Assembly (NCBI RefSeq): GCF_022376445.1
Contig: NW_025955039.1
Coordinates: 62,001-126,000, forward strand
Length of the DNA stretch: 64,000 nt
Reading direction: 5' to 3'
Origin: Fomitopsis serialis
Taxonomy: Eukaryota; Basidiomycota; Agaricomycetes; Polyporales; Fomitopsidaceae
A program made the position numbers and the translations under genes. This document shows, piece by piece, positions 32,307-44,819 of the stretch (position 1 is its first letter; every line of letters begins with the position of its first letter). Below the pieces are notes generated by a model, which saw only the letters and a program-made list of their open reading frames with translations, was not told where the DNA came from and ran no database searches.

Positions 32307-32778
32307 TCACTGCAAATGTAATAATGTGTAAGTACAAATCGCCGTTATCGCCAGCTCGTCCGCTTCTGATGGCGGTTCCGATAGCAGATCACAGTAGACA
32401 CATTCTGTCATCGGTGTTCAGTAGAGCAAATTGACGCGGTGGAGACGCATTGCCCGCTGACTGCTCGGCACCGTTGATTCCATCGATCGCCATGGTAGGC
32501 TTCTGTGCCTACCTATACTAACGCAGTGTTCATCGCACACGGTTCCGTGAGCCAAGCAGTTCCCAGCCTTGTCTCATGAATGACGCGTAGGGTGAGCTTG
32601 GACTGATTTTGGCACTACTTGCTGCGATACACTGGGCCCTGGGCTGAGTAAGCATCCGATACTCTCAGTCGTTGTTCTCGTTACTCACATGTCCTCCGTT
32701 ATCGGCTTTATCATTGGACGGTCCGTATATATATGTAGGCCTACAGCACTCGTTGTAAGAAGTCGGTACAGATCAGCC
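32307..32778. other. Intergenic between the SDR copies
   Basis: A TATATATAT-like run at about 32728, 50 bp before the copy 2 start, is a candidate TATA region. Nothing else is recognised. Confidence 0.45.
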
Positions 32779-33953
32779 ATGACGCCAGCAGTCCTGAGCG
32801 ATCCCGCGCAATTATTCAGCGTAAAAGGCTTGGTCGCTGTAGTCACGGGCGGAGCCACAGGTGCGTGGGTTCAGTCCGGCACGGAGCGCCAGACCTGCGA
32901 AGATTCGAGTTCTGCGATTGCATTGTGTCTTCTGTCATTGGGCCGGGCTCTTAACCAAATCTCCCTCAATGTAGGAATCGGGCTCATGCTGGCTACCGCA
33001 CTCGAGACCAACGGTGCGACTGTATACATCGTAGGCCGACGTACGGAAGCGCTCGAAAAAGCTGTTAAGGAACACAGTGTGCGTACCTTTCCTCGGCATC
33101 ATATTGCTATAGGAGTAATTCTGACCCTCGAATACCTTCGCAGAATCATGGCAATCTGATACCACTTCAAGGCGACGTCTCGTCAAAGGAATCCTTGAGG
33201 GCCATGGCTGACATCGTCAAGGCAAGAAGCGGCTACGTCAATCTCCTCATCAACAACGCAGGAGTGAGCCTCGCGCACCAGCCGAAGCTGCCCACGCCCT
33301 CTGAGGCGCACGGCGACATCACGCAGCTGCAGACGCCGCTGTGGGAGACAGAGACGCTGGACAGCTTCCGGAAGACGATCGATGTGAACGTGGCGGCCGT
33401 GTGGTTCGGCACGGTCGCATTCATGGAGCTGCTCCATGAAGGGAACAAGCGCACGTTGGCTGCGGGCGGCACTGGCGTGAGTAGCCAGGTGCTCACCATT
33501 AGCAGCATCGCGGCGTACAGGAAGGACAGCGCCGTGTTCAGCCTGAGCTATACCGTGAGCAAGGCCGCCGTGACGCACCTCGGGAAGATGATGGCGCACT
33601 ACTTGAAGGACTGGAAGATACGGAGCAACGTCATATGTCCGGGACTCTTCCCGTCAGGTGCGTCCCCTTATCCTCTGTCGGTCGGCTCCTGAACTCGCGG
33701 CGACACAGAGATGATTGACGAGATGGATGAGGCAGTGAAGAAGGTACTGGAAGCGTCGATTGTCCTGAAGCGTGTGGGAACGACGGATGATATGACCGGT
33801 CTTGTGCTCTTCCTCGCAAGCAAGGTTTGTTACGACCCACTTCCTCCCCGCGCCCATCGATAACCATCAGTCATGCAGGCGGGGTCATACATCGACGGAG
33901 GCGTACTCTCTATAGACGGAGGAAGGCTAGTGCAGATACCTACCACCGCTTGA
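32779..33953 (+). CDS. Short-chain dehydrogenase/reductase (SDR), copy 2
   Basis: Five exons (32779-32860, 32975-33078, 33144-33657, 33709-33824, 33879-33953) give 296 residues. It has the same motifs as copy 1: T-G-G-A-T-G-I-G, I-V-G-R-R, N-N-A-G, I-S-S and Y-T-V-S-K, with the C-terminal G-S-Y-I-D-G-G. Exons 2, 3 and 5 have the same length in both copies; only exons 1 and 4 differ, by whole codons. The pair is a tandem duplication about 1.6 kb apart. Divergence is clear in the substrate-binding region after the active site (D-E-M-D-E-A-V against S-E-D-A-I), so the substrates may differ. No disabling change was seen. Confidence 0.95.
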
Positions 33954-35462
33954 GGATGGCTATGAAGACAATGGCCGGATACTACGCGAGCCTTAGGTAT
34001 CACCACTGGCATGCATCGCAGATGTGTACAATTCAAGAGGGTCCTGCCAATGCGACCCTTATTATTCTTTCGCTCTTCTAACTGCGAAGATTCCCATGCA
34101 ACATTCTCTTCTGCTGACTATTATAGGTGCCAGTGTGCCAACGCCGGGCATGGGACGTATCAGATTGAAGTGGAGAGGACGGTGTGGCACCATTTGAATA
34201 ACCGAACCTTGTATTTGTATAATTCGTTGCGTTTGTCCTCACAAGGAGATGACAAGGAGATGATATAGCAGCTTGATTATTAGGGAGAGGAACGGATGAC
34301 TGACACAGGTGGCAGCTTTTCTTCGACGTCATCAACGAAGTCGAGGTGATAGGCAGTACATATTAAGCTTATTGCCTTCGTTTCATGAGTTTGAATCCAA
34401 TCCAATCAGAATCAATGACTATCAGACATACACTCATATACTTATGTAGTTATGCAACAGGAGCAGAGACCACCGTCGGGCGATCGTAGTTGGAGTCATG
34501 ATGGCGGCGTTCAGTATCAAATCCATAAATGGTAAGCCCGATCACCACGTCCTGCCGGTGGCGCTCCGCTGCCGGCGCTCGGTCCCCATACGCCACTGGC
34601 AGCAGCGACTCAACGACACATCTATACTGCATTCATACAGACTTGTCGACTAATCTTCAATGTTATAACTCTGATTCTATTGCCTTCATACTCTCCTCCT
34701 CATCTCGTACGGTGACTGCGGCAGTGCGGCAGTCTATCCTGATCTATCCTGATTCCTGAATGATAGCGACGACGACTCCCTTGCATAGCTCGAGACGTAC
34801 TACGTAGCAAGGTCGCACTCTGGATGCATGGTCAATTCATGTCGCTTCTAACGTGCGTCGCATGTTGGTTGATGAGAGCCTTTACCTCGTCGGAAGTCGG
34901 AACACGTCGCGCAACCGACGGTGCCCCGAGACTCTGACCTGTCGGATGGTATCTACAGAGCGTCTCTGAACGCCCCAAGGTGCGAGTAGTGTGGCAACAT
35001 AGGACCACGCGTAGGGCTCCAAAGCATCGTTCTCAGCTTATCATTTGCGCCAAGAGACGGACGACCTCGGACGACATGGCCGGGTATGAAAGTTCAACTC
35101 TAATCTTGGTTCGTGCATTCCTGCCTCAGCTTGAGCCAGTATCACTGAGTTTACCACAGGTGGTCACCGACGATGGGCTCCATGCGAGCTCGGTTGAGTA
35201 CGGCCGGCATGACTGTTGGTGTCCCGAAGTTGTCGATTATGAATGAAGGTTTGCCCGTCAATCCCGGCAGATTTCTTCGCGAAGACACCTTATCTTAGAC
35301 TCTTCCCAGGATTGCCAATCCTTTCGGGTTGGAGTTTGCCCTCTCTGCAATGTCCGGAGAGGATGGGGCGATGCGCAAGCGTTCTTACTGTTCACAGCCC
35401 TCTGGCCCCATCTTTACCTGGTACCACCAACTCACCTAGCGTGCTTGCAAACCTTCTAGGTC
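33954..35462. other. Gene-poor stretch, nothing recognised
   Basis: Only short overlapping open frames occur here and none has a recognisable domain. A GACAAGGAGAT-type short direct repeat lies near 34245. The last few hundred bases are presumably the permease promoter. Confidence 0.5.
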
Positions 35463-37619
35463 ATGGCAGGCGGGGACAACAAAGGACGTGTGGAGACATC
35501 CGTGCATACTCTAAGTGTCGATGATGCTGAGTCTGCAGAAAATGCGGCAAAGTATCTCGATCCGAGGGACAACGTTCGCCTTGCTCAACTGGGCTACAAA
35601 GCAGAATTTAAGCGCGAGTTCTCGGTAGAATCTCGACATGCTCCCTATGTTTCAGTCGTTAACCGTCACAATCTGCAGATGATTGAGACCGTAGCCTTTG
35701 CGTTTGCAATTATGGCGGTCATTCCGGGCATATCCACGACATTCTCTATCTCGCTCCCATCTGGTCAGTCCGTACGAATTGTCCGTCGTTCTCGATACTG
35801 AATCACTTCTAGGCGGACACGTCGGTCTAGTCTGGGGTTGGTTCATACCGTGTTCGTTCGTCATGTGTGTAGCAGCATCCATGGCGGAGCTTGCGTCCTC
35901 TATGCCGTGCGTGAGAGAACAATGTTCGCATGAGCAGGTGCAACTTACTGATGGCTGAACCCTACAGTACGAGTGCTGGTCTATACTATTTCTCAGCAAA
36001 ATTGGCACCTGAGAAATATTCAGCCCTAGCTGGCTGGATTACAGGCTGGGCCAACATAACGGGCCAAGTCACTCTGGTTACTTCTATCGATTACACGTTG
36101 TATGTAACAACGCGCATGAAAGCTGTCGTACAACTAATCCTTGATCGCAGGGCCCAGATGATCACGACCGCGATCGCCGTCGGAACTGATGGCGCAGTCA
36201 ATCTCGGTGCTGGGCCGACGTACGGAATTCTGCTCGGTCTGCTCTTTGTGCATGGTTGCATATGTTCTGCAGCCACTCGAGTACTAGCTCGGCTCAATCT
36301 GTTCTATGCTCTAGTGACAAGTGCGTCCATTTCGTCTCGGCGATCTCCTGGGCACATGCTCATCTAGACAAACAGTTGGAACGACGGCAGCAGCTATTCT
36401 TGCGTTGCCGATAGCAGCCGGGGACAGCAGAGTCTCGACCAAGGAGGCTTTTGCTTCGTTCGAGAACCATACAGGATGGACGAACAGTGAGCCCTTCGTT
36501 CTTTCACCGTGTTGACTTTTGGTAATCGTTTGTCTATGTAGATGCCTGGGCGTTCATGCTTGCGTTCACTGTGCCGATGTGGACATTTACTGGCTGTGAG
36601 CCCGTAGGAACGTTAGGGAACCCGTCTGATACATGACGCGTTTACTAGATGACTCTGCTGCGCATATTTCGGAAGAGGTCTCTGGCGCGGCGAAGGCAGC
36701 TCCGGTTGCTATACTTGTATCTGTTGCAAGCGTGGCATCACTCGGATGGCTTCTGTGCATCGCAGCTTCGTATGCCATCGTATCTGTCCCGGACCTGCTG
36801 GCGACGGAACTGTCGATGCCCATGGGTCAGTTGTACCTGGATGTTATCGGGAAGCGATGGATGCTTGTCATCTGGTGTATGACCTGTGTCGTACAAGTAA
36901 GGCTATCGTTATGAACTGTAATTCTAGCACGCTCATCTGTTCGTTCCAGTTCCTTTGTGGCGCCGCCCAGGGCGTGGATGCGTCCCGCGTGATCTTTGCC
37001 TTCGCAAGGGATAACGCGCTTCCTGGATCACGACTATGGAAGAGAATCAACCGGCGTACGCAAACACCTGTGAATGCTGTCTGGCTAGTCATGGTTCTGG
37101 CCGCGATTTGCGGTCTGCTCGGGTTCTCATCGACCGCACTAACTTCGCTTGCTGGGTAATTCACGGTCACCTGTGTCTTCAGGAACGCGGAGTTATTGAC
37201 GGTATGATCTGCTAGGGCCTCGGTCATTGGGATGTATACATCATACGCGACACCCATATTCCTTCGAATCACTTCGGGGAGGCACAAGTTAACCCGTGGT
37301 CCTTTCTCGCTCGGTGCATTATACATCCCTGTAGGGATCATTGCGGTCGCCTGGGTGGTGTTCATCATCGTCCTTCTCTGCTTTCCCACGTCAAGAACCG
37401 TCAATGATCAAGACATGAGTGCGTTCAATGTTCGTAGCCTATTGCCTGCGCAACTAATTATTGCACGTTGATGTGACAGACTACACTGTCGTGATTGTAA
37501 TGGCAGTATTCGTATTTTCCGGCGGCTCTTGGTTAGTGTCGGCAAGGAAGTGGTTTGTTGGGCCGCTCCCGAACATCGACTCACAAGGCTTGACGTTCTC
37601 TTCCTCTGATTCAAAGTAG
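35463..37619 (+). CDS. Amino-acid/GABA permease, APC superfamily (ACT family)
   Basis: Ten exons (35463-35763, 35813-35906, 35968-36099, 36151-36320, 36376-36486, 36542-36595, 36649-36896, 36950-37155, 37216-37418, 37480-37619) join in frame to 552 residues. A hydrophilic N-terminus of about 75 residues is followed by about 12 hydrophobic segments. Family marks are G-G-H-V-G-L-V-W-G-W, M-A-E-L-A-S-S-M-P, the Y-D-S-A-A-H-I-S-E-E block before the middle segments, and F-A-R-D-N-A-L-P-G-S. The protein resembles yeast Uga4-type GABA, choline and amino-acid transporters and should sit in the plasma or vacuolar membrane, importing small amines with protons. The substrate cannot be read from sequence. 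All splice sites are canonical and no frameshift was found. Confidence 0.93.
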
Positions 37620-38244
37620 ACCACTAGACATGTTTCAATGCATTGCTTCCGCACTGAACAATAGGCTCTTGCTAATATATGGCAGGATGCCTCAAAGCCT
37701 GCCTTTTCGTCAGAATAGAATGGTTTCACAGAGTACGGATTTGATGTTCGTTATGATGTGCGTGCGTACGCACCAATGTTGTGGTGTGGTGCTGAACCTT
37801 ATACACCCAACAGGCACTTCACTGTACAAAACCCTTCCTGGTGCGAGAATCCTTCGAAACGGTGACAAGATCCCGCTTCCTCGCCGATTCTCTGCGGCAA
37901 TTATGTCCCATCTGATAGGGCATGAGGTCCTCAGTACCAGCGAAGGTTGATGTGAACGGCCGCGGGTACAATGCACCTCAAACGAGTTATAGCCCGTACA
38001 GTTCCCCTTCGTCAACTGTGGGAGCGTTTGTTGAGTGTTCCGTGTTCCTGCTCCTATCTTTAGTGTGCAGATGAATGCAACCTTCGGATGTGGTTTTCGT
38101 GGAACCTGGGCTCAGTAACCAGCCAACCAATCGGGCATTGGAAGTGTTCTATTATTCCATCCCATAGGTTGTGGTTCCGGGTTTATATACAGCGGGGCGA
38201 TCGCTTTCCTTGGCCCCACGTAGCCATGAATCTTGCGCATGATC
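37620..38244. other. Promoter region of P450 copy 2
   Basis: Upstream of the P450 start lie AACCAATCGG (CCAAT-box-like, about 38124) and TTTATATACAG (TATA-like, about 38180-38192). Copy 1 keeps only the ATATACAGCGGGG end of this. No gene is recognised in the rest. Confidence 0.5.
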
Positions 38245-40680
38245 ATGGCACTGACTTCACTGGTCCTAGCATGTCTCTTGGCAGCTCTCGCACTGTGGTC
38301 ATTTGTCACCTATCTATATACGCGCTTTGCGGCCTCAATTCTGCATAAGATCTCAGGGCCGCCGGTGAAGTCTTTCTGGACTGGTATGTGATCCTATGCC
38401 TCTTCAGGTCTGCGATGCCATTCAGTTGACACGTATTTGCAGGCCATTTCAATCAATTCTTTGCTCGTGACGGAGAGAACTTTCAGCGACGCCTGGCGAG
38501 TTACGGACCTATCACCAAGATCAACGGCTTCCTCGGGGTGGATTCATTTATTTCTTGGCGATATTTGAGATGTTGATCAACATTCACATCTTGTCTCACA
38601 GCGACCTATACTGTGTGTCGCAGACCCCAAAGCTCTGCACTACATCTTGGTCAAGGAAGAACACATATATCAGGTGACTGAGGATTTCATATCGTACGTC
38701 GTCTCTTACAGGTGACATTTTTGGTGCGGATTTGTGTGGCTAATTCATTGTAGGGGCAATATTTTGTACTTTGGACCTGGACTTCTATCAACACTTGGTA
38801 TGACATGTTTGTTGGTTGTTTCGAAGAGGCCACTCACTGCAATGCAGGTCAACAGCACGCAAAGCAGCGCAAGATACTGAATCCCGTCTTCTCTATCAAT
38901 CACATGCGCCATATGCTACCGCTGTTCTACTCAATCATCCATAAGGTAAGATGACGGCCGCCGTTGGTATCATAGACTATGACCTAACTTTTCCTGGACA
39001 GTTACGGGATGCAATCCGATATCGTGTACAGGATGGGCCACGGGAACTCGATGTTCTGCATTGGATGGGACGAACGGCTTTGGAGCTTATTGGTCAAGGC
39101 GGCCTAGGGTGCACGTTCGACCCACTGGTTGAGGATAGGATAGACCCATACGGAGAAGCATTGAAAGCACTCGCGTACGTTTCACAGTTGTACTACTCCG
39201 CAAATGCTGACGGCTCCAAATGCATGACTCACCGCGGACCATAATCCGATTCCATATCGCACTTTTAACAGTCCGCTCATATTTCGCCTATCGGTTTTCA
39301 TCAAACTACTACTACCTCTTTCCAAGAGGTTGGTTCCCGGATGGTTGTGCAGGGCAGTAGTGGAATCATTTCCGACTGCATCTCCCGTCAATCAACTGAC
39401 CACGGTTGCCAAAACAATGCACGAGAGAGCGAATGCGATATACCAGGAGACGAAGCTCAGGATTTTTGGGGGACGTAGAAGCCGTGAAGCAGATAGACGG
39501 GCGCAAAGACATACTGAGCAGCCTCAGTGAGCTTCCTAAACTTCATTATACTCATCGATCCGAGCTCTTGCTGACGAAAATTCCAGTACGTGCAAACACA
39601 GCAGCTGATGTCAAGGATCAACTTTCGGAGGACGAGATTGTCGGGCAGATGTCGTAAGTTTTCCGGCTTCTACTATGCGGGCGGCACTTAATAAGATTGG
39701 CAATAAACTCTGGGTCAGCACGCTCCTCTTTGCAGCGATGGATACGACGTCGAACGCACTCTCGCGCATCCTACATCTCTTAGCCCAGCATCCTCATATG
39801 CAGCAGAAGCTGAGACATGAGCTCCTTGAGGCCAATGCTGCCGATGAACTATCATATGAAGAGCTGAACAAGCTCCCGATCTTGGACAGCGTCTGTCGGG
39901 AGACGCTAAGGCTGTGAGTACTGTGCTATGATTTCAGCTCCTTGTTCGGGCTACTGATTTCCAGTATCGCTGTCAGTCACCCCCCTGCTACTACGCTATT
40001 CAGAGTGTACGTCTATCAGTTCATGAACGAACGCTTCCACCGACGATTTCGTTTAGGGCGACGAAGGACACCGTGCTTCCTCTATCCCAACCGATAACCC
40101 TGACAGATGGTCGCCAAATAAGTGAAATACCTGTACCCAAAGGCTCGGAGATCTTTCTCGAGTTTCTTGGATGCAATGTCAGCAAGAGCTTGTGGGGCGA
40201 GGACTCCCTCGAGTGGAAGCCCGAGCGCTGGCTCTCCGGATTCTCGACTAAGATGGCGGATGCTCGCGTCCCTGGCGTCTACTCCCATTTGTACGAGCTT
40301 CGCAAAACATTCAGTGTGTCGATTCTCTGACACTTTGAATGCATAGGATGACATTCTCCGGCGGGAAGAGAGCTTGTATGTAAGTGTACTACGCACGACG
40401 TCCTGACTGTGCGCTCACTCTGAGACTTCGTTACGCAAGCGGATTCAAATTCGCCGAAATGGAGATGAGTAAGTGTTAGCAAGGTTAACGTCGGATCGAT
40501 AATCTGACCATGACCGCAGAGACCGTTCTATCTGTCCTTGTGTCAACATTCACGTTCGAAGTAAGCGACAAGCCCATTGAATGGAACATGGCGGGCGTGA
40601 TGTACCCGACGGCCGGAAAGGAAAGCAGCGACCCCTCGCTCCCTCTGAAAGTCGGTCTCTACAGTGCAGCGCAGGTTTGA
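38245..40680 (+). pseudogene. Cytochrome P450, copy 2 (2-nt frameshift)
   Basis: This is a close duplicate of the gene at 12581, collinear in exons and introns. It has the N-terminal anchor, A-A-M-D-T-T-S in the I-helix, E-T-L-R, R-L-H-P-P-A-T-T-L-F-R and the heme loop F-S-G-G-K-R-A-C-I-G. The stop is at 40678-40680. In the exon after 39289 the sequence just past K-L-R-I-F-G has two bases fewer than copy 1 (about 39465-39475), shifting the frame before D-V-E-A-V-K-Q. Everything after that point is open only in the new frame. If real, the shift removes the I-helix, K-helix and heme loop. I-S-G-P-P replaces the usual I-P-G-P-P hinge. It is either a recent pseudogene or an assembly error at a G-run. 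Confidence 0.85.
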
Positions 40681-41758
40681 GGCCTGACGGCCCAAGTGGT
40701 GGGTAAGTGCTGTATGGAAAGCCAAGACAGCAGGTCTCATCGAGTTCTCACAAGCTCCGTAGACCTCTTGTTTTCTCTCAGGATTGGCGAAGCTTGGTGT
40801 GGGACAGTTTGGTGTATACACGCGCACGACCACATACATCTCATCATGGCTTGAATATATGTATTCTCATTTATACTGTCCATCGCCAGGGCATCCCTGA
40901 TGACGGGCTCCGAGTCGATAGTTTTTTGCTGTTAGACAGTGGTGATCGTAAGTAGCTGTCGATTCGTAAGGAGAGCCGACGACTGGAAGTAGATATGAAT
41001 ATCGTGCTTTCGCCCTCCCGTGAAAGAGATCTTCCTTGTAGCCTGCGTAGGGGAGACAAAGACTTATCGAAACTGCTTGAACTTCCCCGTGTAAGCACTG
41101 CCAACGCATTGACTGGCGAATATTCCCCACAATTATGTCTACTTGTGTGGCTGATGCATTGCTTCATTGAAGATTTCATTTTAGCGTCTCGTGAATTTGC
41201 ATCCTGCGATACACAAACTAATTAGACGAGCTTGAGTACTCAGTACTCAGTTCTCTAATGTCACGTACGAACTTCTGTCGCATCGACGTTGGAGGAGCCG
41301 CTCTCAGTCGTAGGCGCCTGTGTCGTCGTCGCGTCGATCCAACCTCGATCCACTACGTCATCAATACTATACTTACTCCATGGTCTGGTGTCTGCGGGGC
41401 AGATCAGACGAATTGCCCGTTGTCAGTAACTTGGTGCATAATTTACTCTGTTATTCAGGACACGTACTGAACAGACTGGTAGGGTGTACGGTGCAGGCCA
41501 GAAGACGCAGCGGCAGCAGAAGTATCGCAGCAACTTCAACTTCGCAGTCGATGTCACTGTGCGCTCGAGCGCAGCGCGATCCAGGAGGGTCTATGGATCA
41601 CCGCCCTCGTTATTGGCTAGCCCGGGCTGTGCCTCGTCATACCTTCAAGTTGGCTGAGTCCGCTGCCAGCGGTGGAGCTCTGGAGAGTCGGAGTCGCCCC
41701 ACTGTTATAACCTCCTCCCCTCTTGGCAGCGCACCCAAGATTTCTCTACTGTTTAGCC
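40681..41758. other. Intergenic, nothing recognised beyond the P450 3' flank
   Basis: Bases to about 40945 match the 3' flank of P450 copy 1. The remainder contains only short unsupported frames. The phospholipase gene starts at 41759. Confidence 0.5.
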
Positions 41759-44530
41759 ATGGTCTCTGAACGAGTTCACAACCTTACTCATTCCGACAAG
41801 ACCCTTACCTCTGCACTCGCCGCCAATCCCAAGGAGTCGCCTGGTGAGCTCGGGAAGAAACTATACGAGGAGCACCATCATGGCATCCACAATCCAAACG
41901 CGACCGGTGGCATATTTGCCACTGTGAAGAGCATGCTGAAGACTGGATCGACACCCGAGGATGCCAAGGAAGCTACGGCGGAGGACGAGCCATCCAAGGA
42001 GGATCTAGATAGGGCAGCAGAGTGCGGACAGTTCGGCACGAGGCCAAGTGACTTGTTCTTGAAGGTGTGTGGCGAATCTCCTTTCCTTCGTCGGTTCGGA
42101 GAATTGTCTGTGCCCGTTGGGTGGATCGCCCGCCAAACCGCACGACGTACATTGCAGCGGCTGTAGCAATGTGTACGGGGTCGCGGGCACGATCGAAAAC
42201 GTCTGCAAGTCTAGTTTGCCATGCTACGTTGCACGGTATTCAGTCTCATTGACTATATGCGCATGGGCAAATGCTTTGAACAGCTTCACCGTTTCGTCGC
42301 ACGCACATGTATGCGGCTACGAATTCACTTCGCTTCCACCAATGTATGATCATGCATCTTCAATTAACATGTATTTGCTTCGCAGATCTACCATGATGTA
42401 CTCAAGACGCTTGACGTTGACCCTTGGGCGGGCTATGTTTCGCCCCCTCTGCTTGGCTCCCGGGCGTAATGCCGCTCACGATCATATCCTGGTGAGTGTA
42501 ACGACTGCTGGAAGCCTCGCTTGTGATTGAGAACGCCCTCTGCGACGCATATATCCCTTAATTGCTGTCAGGGAGCGCATATATGCTGCTGCTAGTCCGC
42601 GAAGAGCACATCGGTACCATGATGTAGCGTTAGCGCGCAATATACCTGCGTACCTCATTGTAGACGCATATATGCGCTGTCTGCCGTGTAGAGCGACCTA
42701 CCATCCTCTTCCGCATGCCTAGAACCCAACTGATCTCCAAGACAGCATCCCCGACATCATCCAACACCACTACGACTGCATCATCCGCGCCGAGCACGAG
42801 GTCTTCCTCGCGACCAACTACTGGCAGGCGTCCAAGTCCGCGACGAAGATAAGCGACGCGTTCATCGAGCTCTCCAAGCGCGCGGAGAACGCGGCAAGAG
42901 GGTGTCGTGAAGATGATGTACGACCGCGCGAACCTGAAGATGCTCACGGAGAGCCACCTGTTCGTGGACGAGGCCGAGTGGACGTCGGACGCGGTGAAGA
43001 TCCCAAGCGGGAGGAGATGCCGTGGGTGGACTTCCAGCTGGTCAACTTCCATCAGTGCGTCTTTTTCTTCAGTTGATGCGCATGCGGATGAGCTGACATG
43101 CGTGTGCAGGCCGGTGCTCGGGACGTTCCACTGCAAGTTCATGATCGTCGACCGCAAAATGGCGATCCTCTGCTCGAACAACATTCAAGATCGGGCGAAC
43201 ATGGAGATGATGAGCCACCTCGAGGGCCCGATCGTCGACAGCATGTACGACACCGCTCTAATCTCGTGGTACAAGGCGATGAACCCGCCGCTCCCGCTCG
43301 TCGGCCGGCCGTACCAGCCGCCGGAGGGCGGGTACAAGTTCGGGGTGGAGAACGAGTATGCGACGACGCATATATTGGATGGGAGCAGGGGCGAGGAGAT
43401 CTTCAAGGCGATGAGGGAGAAAGACGAGCAGGCGAGGGACGAGGACGAGGCGAAGACGAACGAGGAGACGAAGGGCGATGGACGGGTGTTCATCAGTGGC
43501 AAGTATGAGACAATCACGGACCATATCAGTGAGTGTTCGTGGTCTCTCAAGGGAGCATACCATGCTGACTTCTTATGTTCGAAGACGCGGGCGACCAGAC
43601 CACACAGGCCACTGAGCAATTCGACCCCTCGCGCGAGTTCACTCCGCACATCGTCCACGCGCCCCATGAAGAGGTGCCCATGGTCCTCGTCAACCGATCA
43701 CCCTATGGCAAGCCCGTAAACGAAGAGCGTGCGCTACTCTGCCCACAGGCGGCAGCGTGGCTCGCGGCCCTCAGGCATGCCGCGAGAAGGTCTTCATCCA
43801 GACGCCGACGTTCAGCGCGGCGCCGATCGTCGATGCGGTGCTGAGCGCGGTGCGGCGCGGGATCGAGGTCACGTTGTATGTCGACGTGGGATTCAATGAT
43901 GGCGGCGAGGCGCTGCCTTTGCAGGGAGGGACCAACGAGGAGGTGGTGAGGGGCATGTACGAAAATTGGAGGAGCAGGAGAAGGAGAGGCTGAAGTATTA
44001 CTGGTACACTGGTGGGTGATAGCTATGCTGTCGTCGCATTGTAAGGTTTACTGATTATATGGCAGCCCGGGACCAGTGCAAGCCGATCAATGCGCACCTG
44101 CAGCAGAGGAATTGCCATGTGAGTCCGCCGCTTGCCGCTGGGTGTCGATTCGAATTCATGTTCTCAGGTCAAACTTATGGTCATTGATGACGAAGTTGGC
44201 ATCATGGGCAATGGAAACCAAGGTAGGCCTCGCTCGTCGTATTATACTTACCAGACATTCTCACTCCGTCTCCTGACAGACGTGCAATCATGGTACCATT
44301 CCTCGGAGGTGAACGTCATGGTCGACAGCCACACGATCTGCCGCGAGTGGCTCGACTCGATCGAGCGCGTGCAGAACACGCACCTGCACCGCGTTGGCCA
44401 CGACGGTGTGTATCGTGACGCGCAAGGTGTGGAACTGCAGGACTCGACGGGCGTCACGAAGGGCGTGAAGGGCTTGGTCAAGGGCATTCAGGGTAGTATT
44501 GCGAGGGTGAGAGGAACGGGTGGATTCTGA
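41759..44530 (+). pseudogene. Phospholipase D-like protein with two HKD motifs, several frameshifts
   Basis: The start at 41759 gives M-V-S-E-R-V-H-N-L-T. The order of homologous blocks is that of fungal PLD-superfamily proteins: S-D-L-F-L-K, Y-V-S-P-P-L-L-G-S, E-V-F-L-A-T-N-Y-W, the first HKD motif H-C-K-F-M-I-V-D (43129), F-I-Q-T-P-T-F, G-G-T-N-E-E-V-V, and the second HKD H-V-K-L-M-V-I-D with His and Val on either side of an intron (44116/44168). The family cleaves phosphodiester bonds of phospholipids such as phosphatidylcholine or cardiolipin. Frame is lost near 42466, 42885-42903, 43005-43012, about 43784 and about 43962; each can be explained by one or two missing bases, or one extra. 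Both catalytic motifs themselves are intact. Decay or assembly error is likely. Confidence 0.82.
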
Positions 44531-44819
44531 GCCCAATTTGGCGGAGTTCGAGGTATGCGAGGTATGCGAAGCATGTTGATGTGCTTATATCGAGGGTTGA
44601 CTGTTCCGATGCTAGGGGCAATTGGACTGAAGCACTGAGATACCATATATTGTATTTCCCGCGGGATTGTATTACACTGACGAGCGAGACATGTCGAAAT
44701 GACATACTGTATCTATGTACGACTCGTGCTCCACTGTTCATTGCGCTGCTGCTCGCGCTTTCAAAAACACAAGGAAGACCGACCCCTCGGGCGCTTCGAG
44801 ATCAGTTTGAGATCAGTAG

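Noticed and set aside
12581..40680. Secondary-metabolite gene cluster (P450s, SDRs, AKR, transporter)
   Set aside because: No terpene cyclase, polyketide synthase, NRPS, prenyltransferase or cluster regulator was found. The P450 copies are broken or doubtful, and the genes are interleaved with F-box and mobile DNA.
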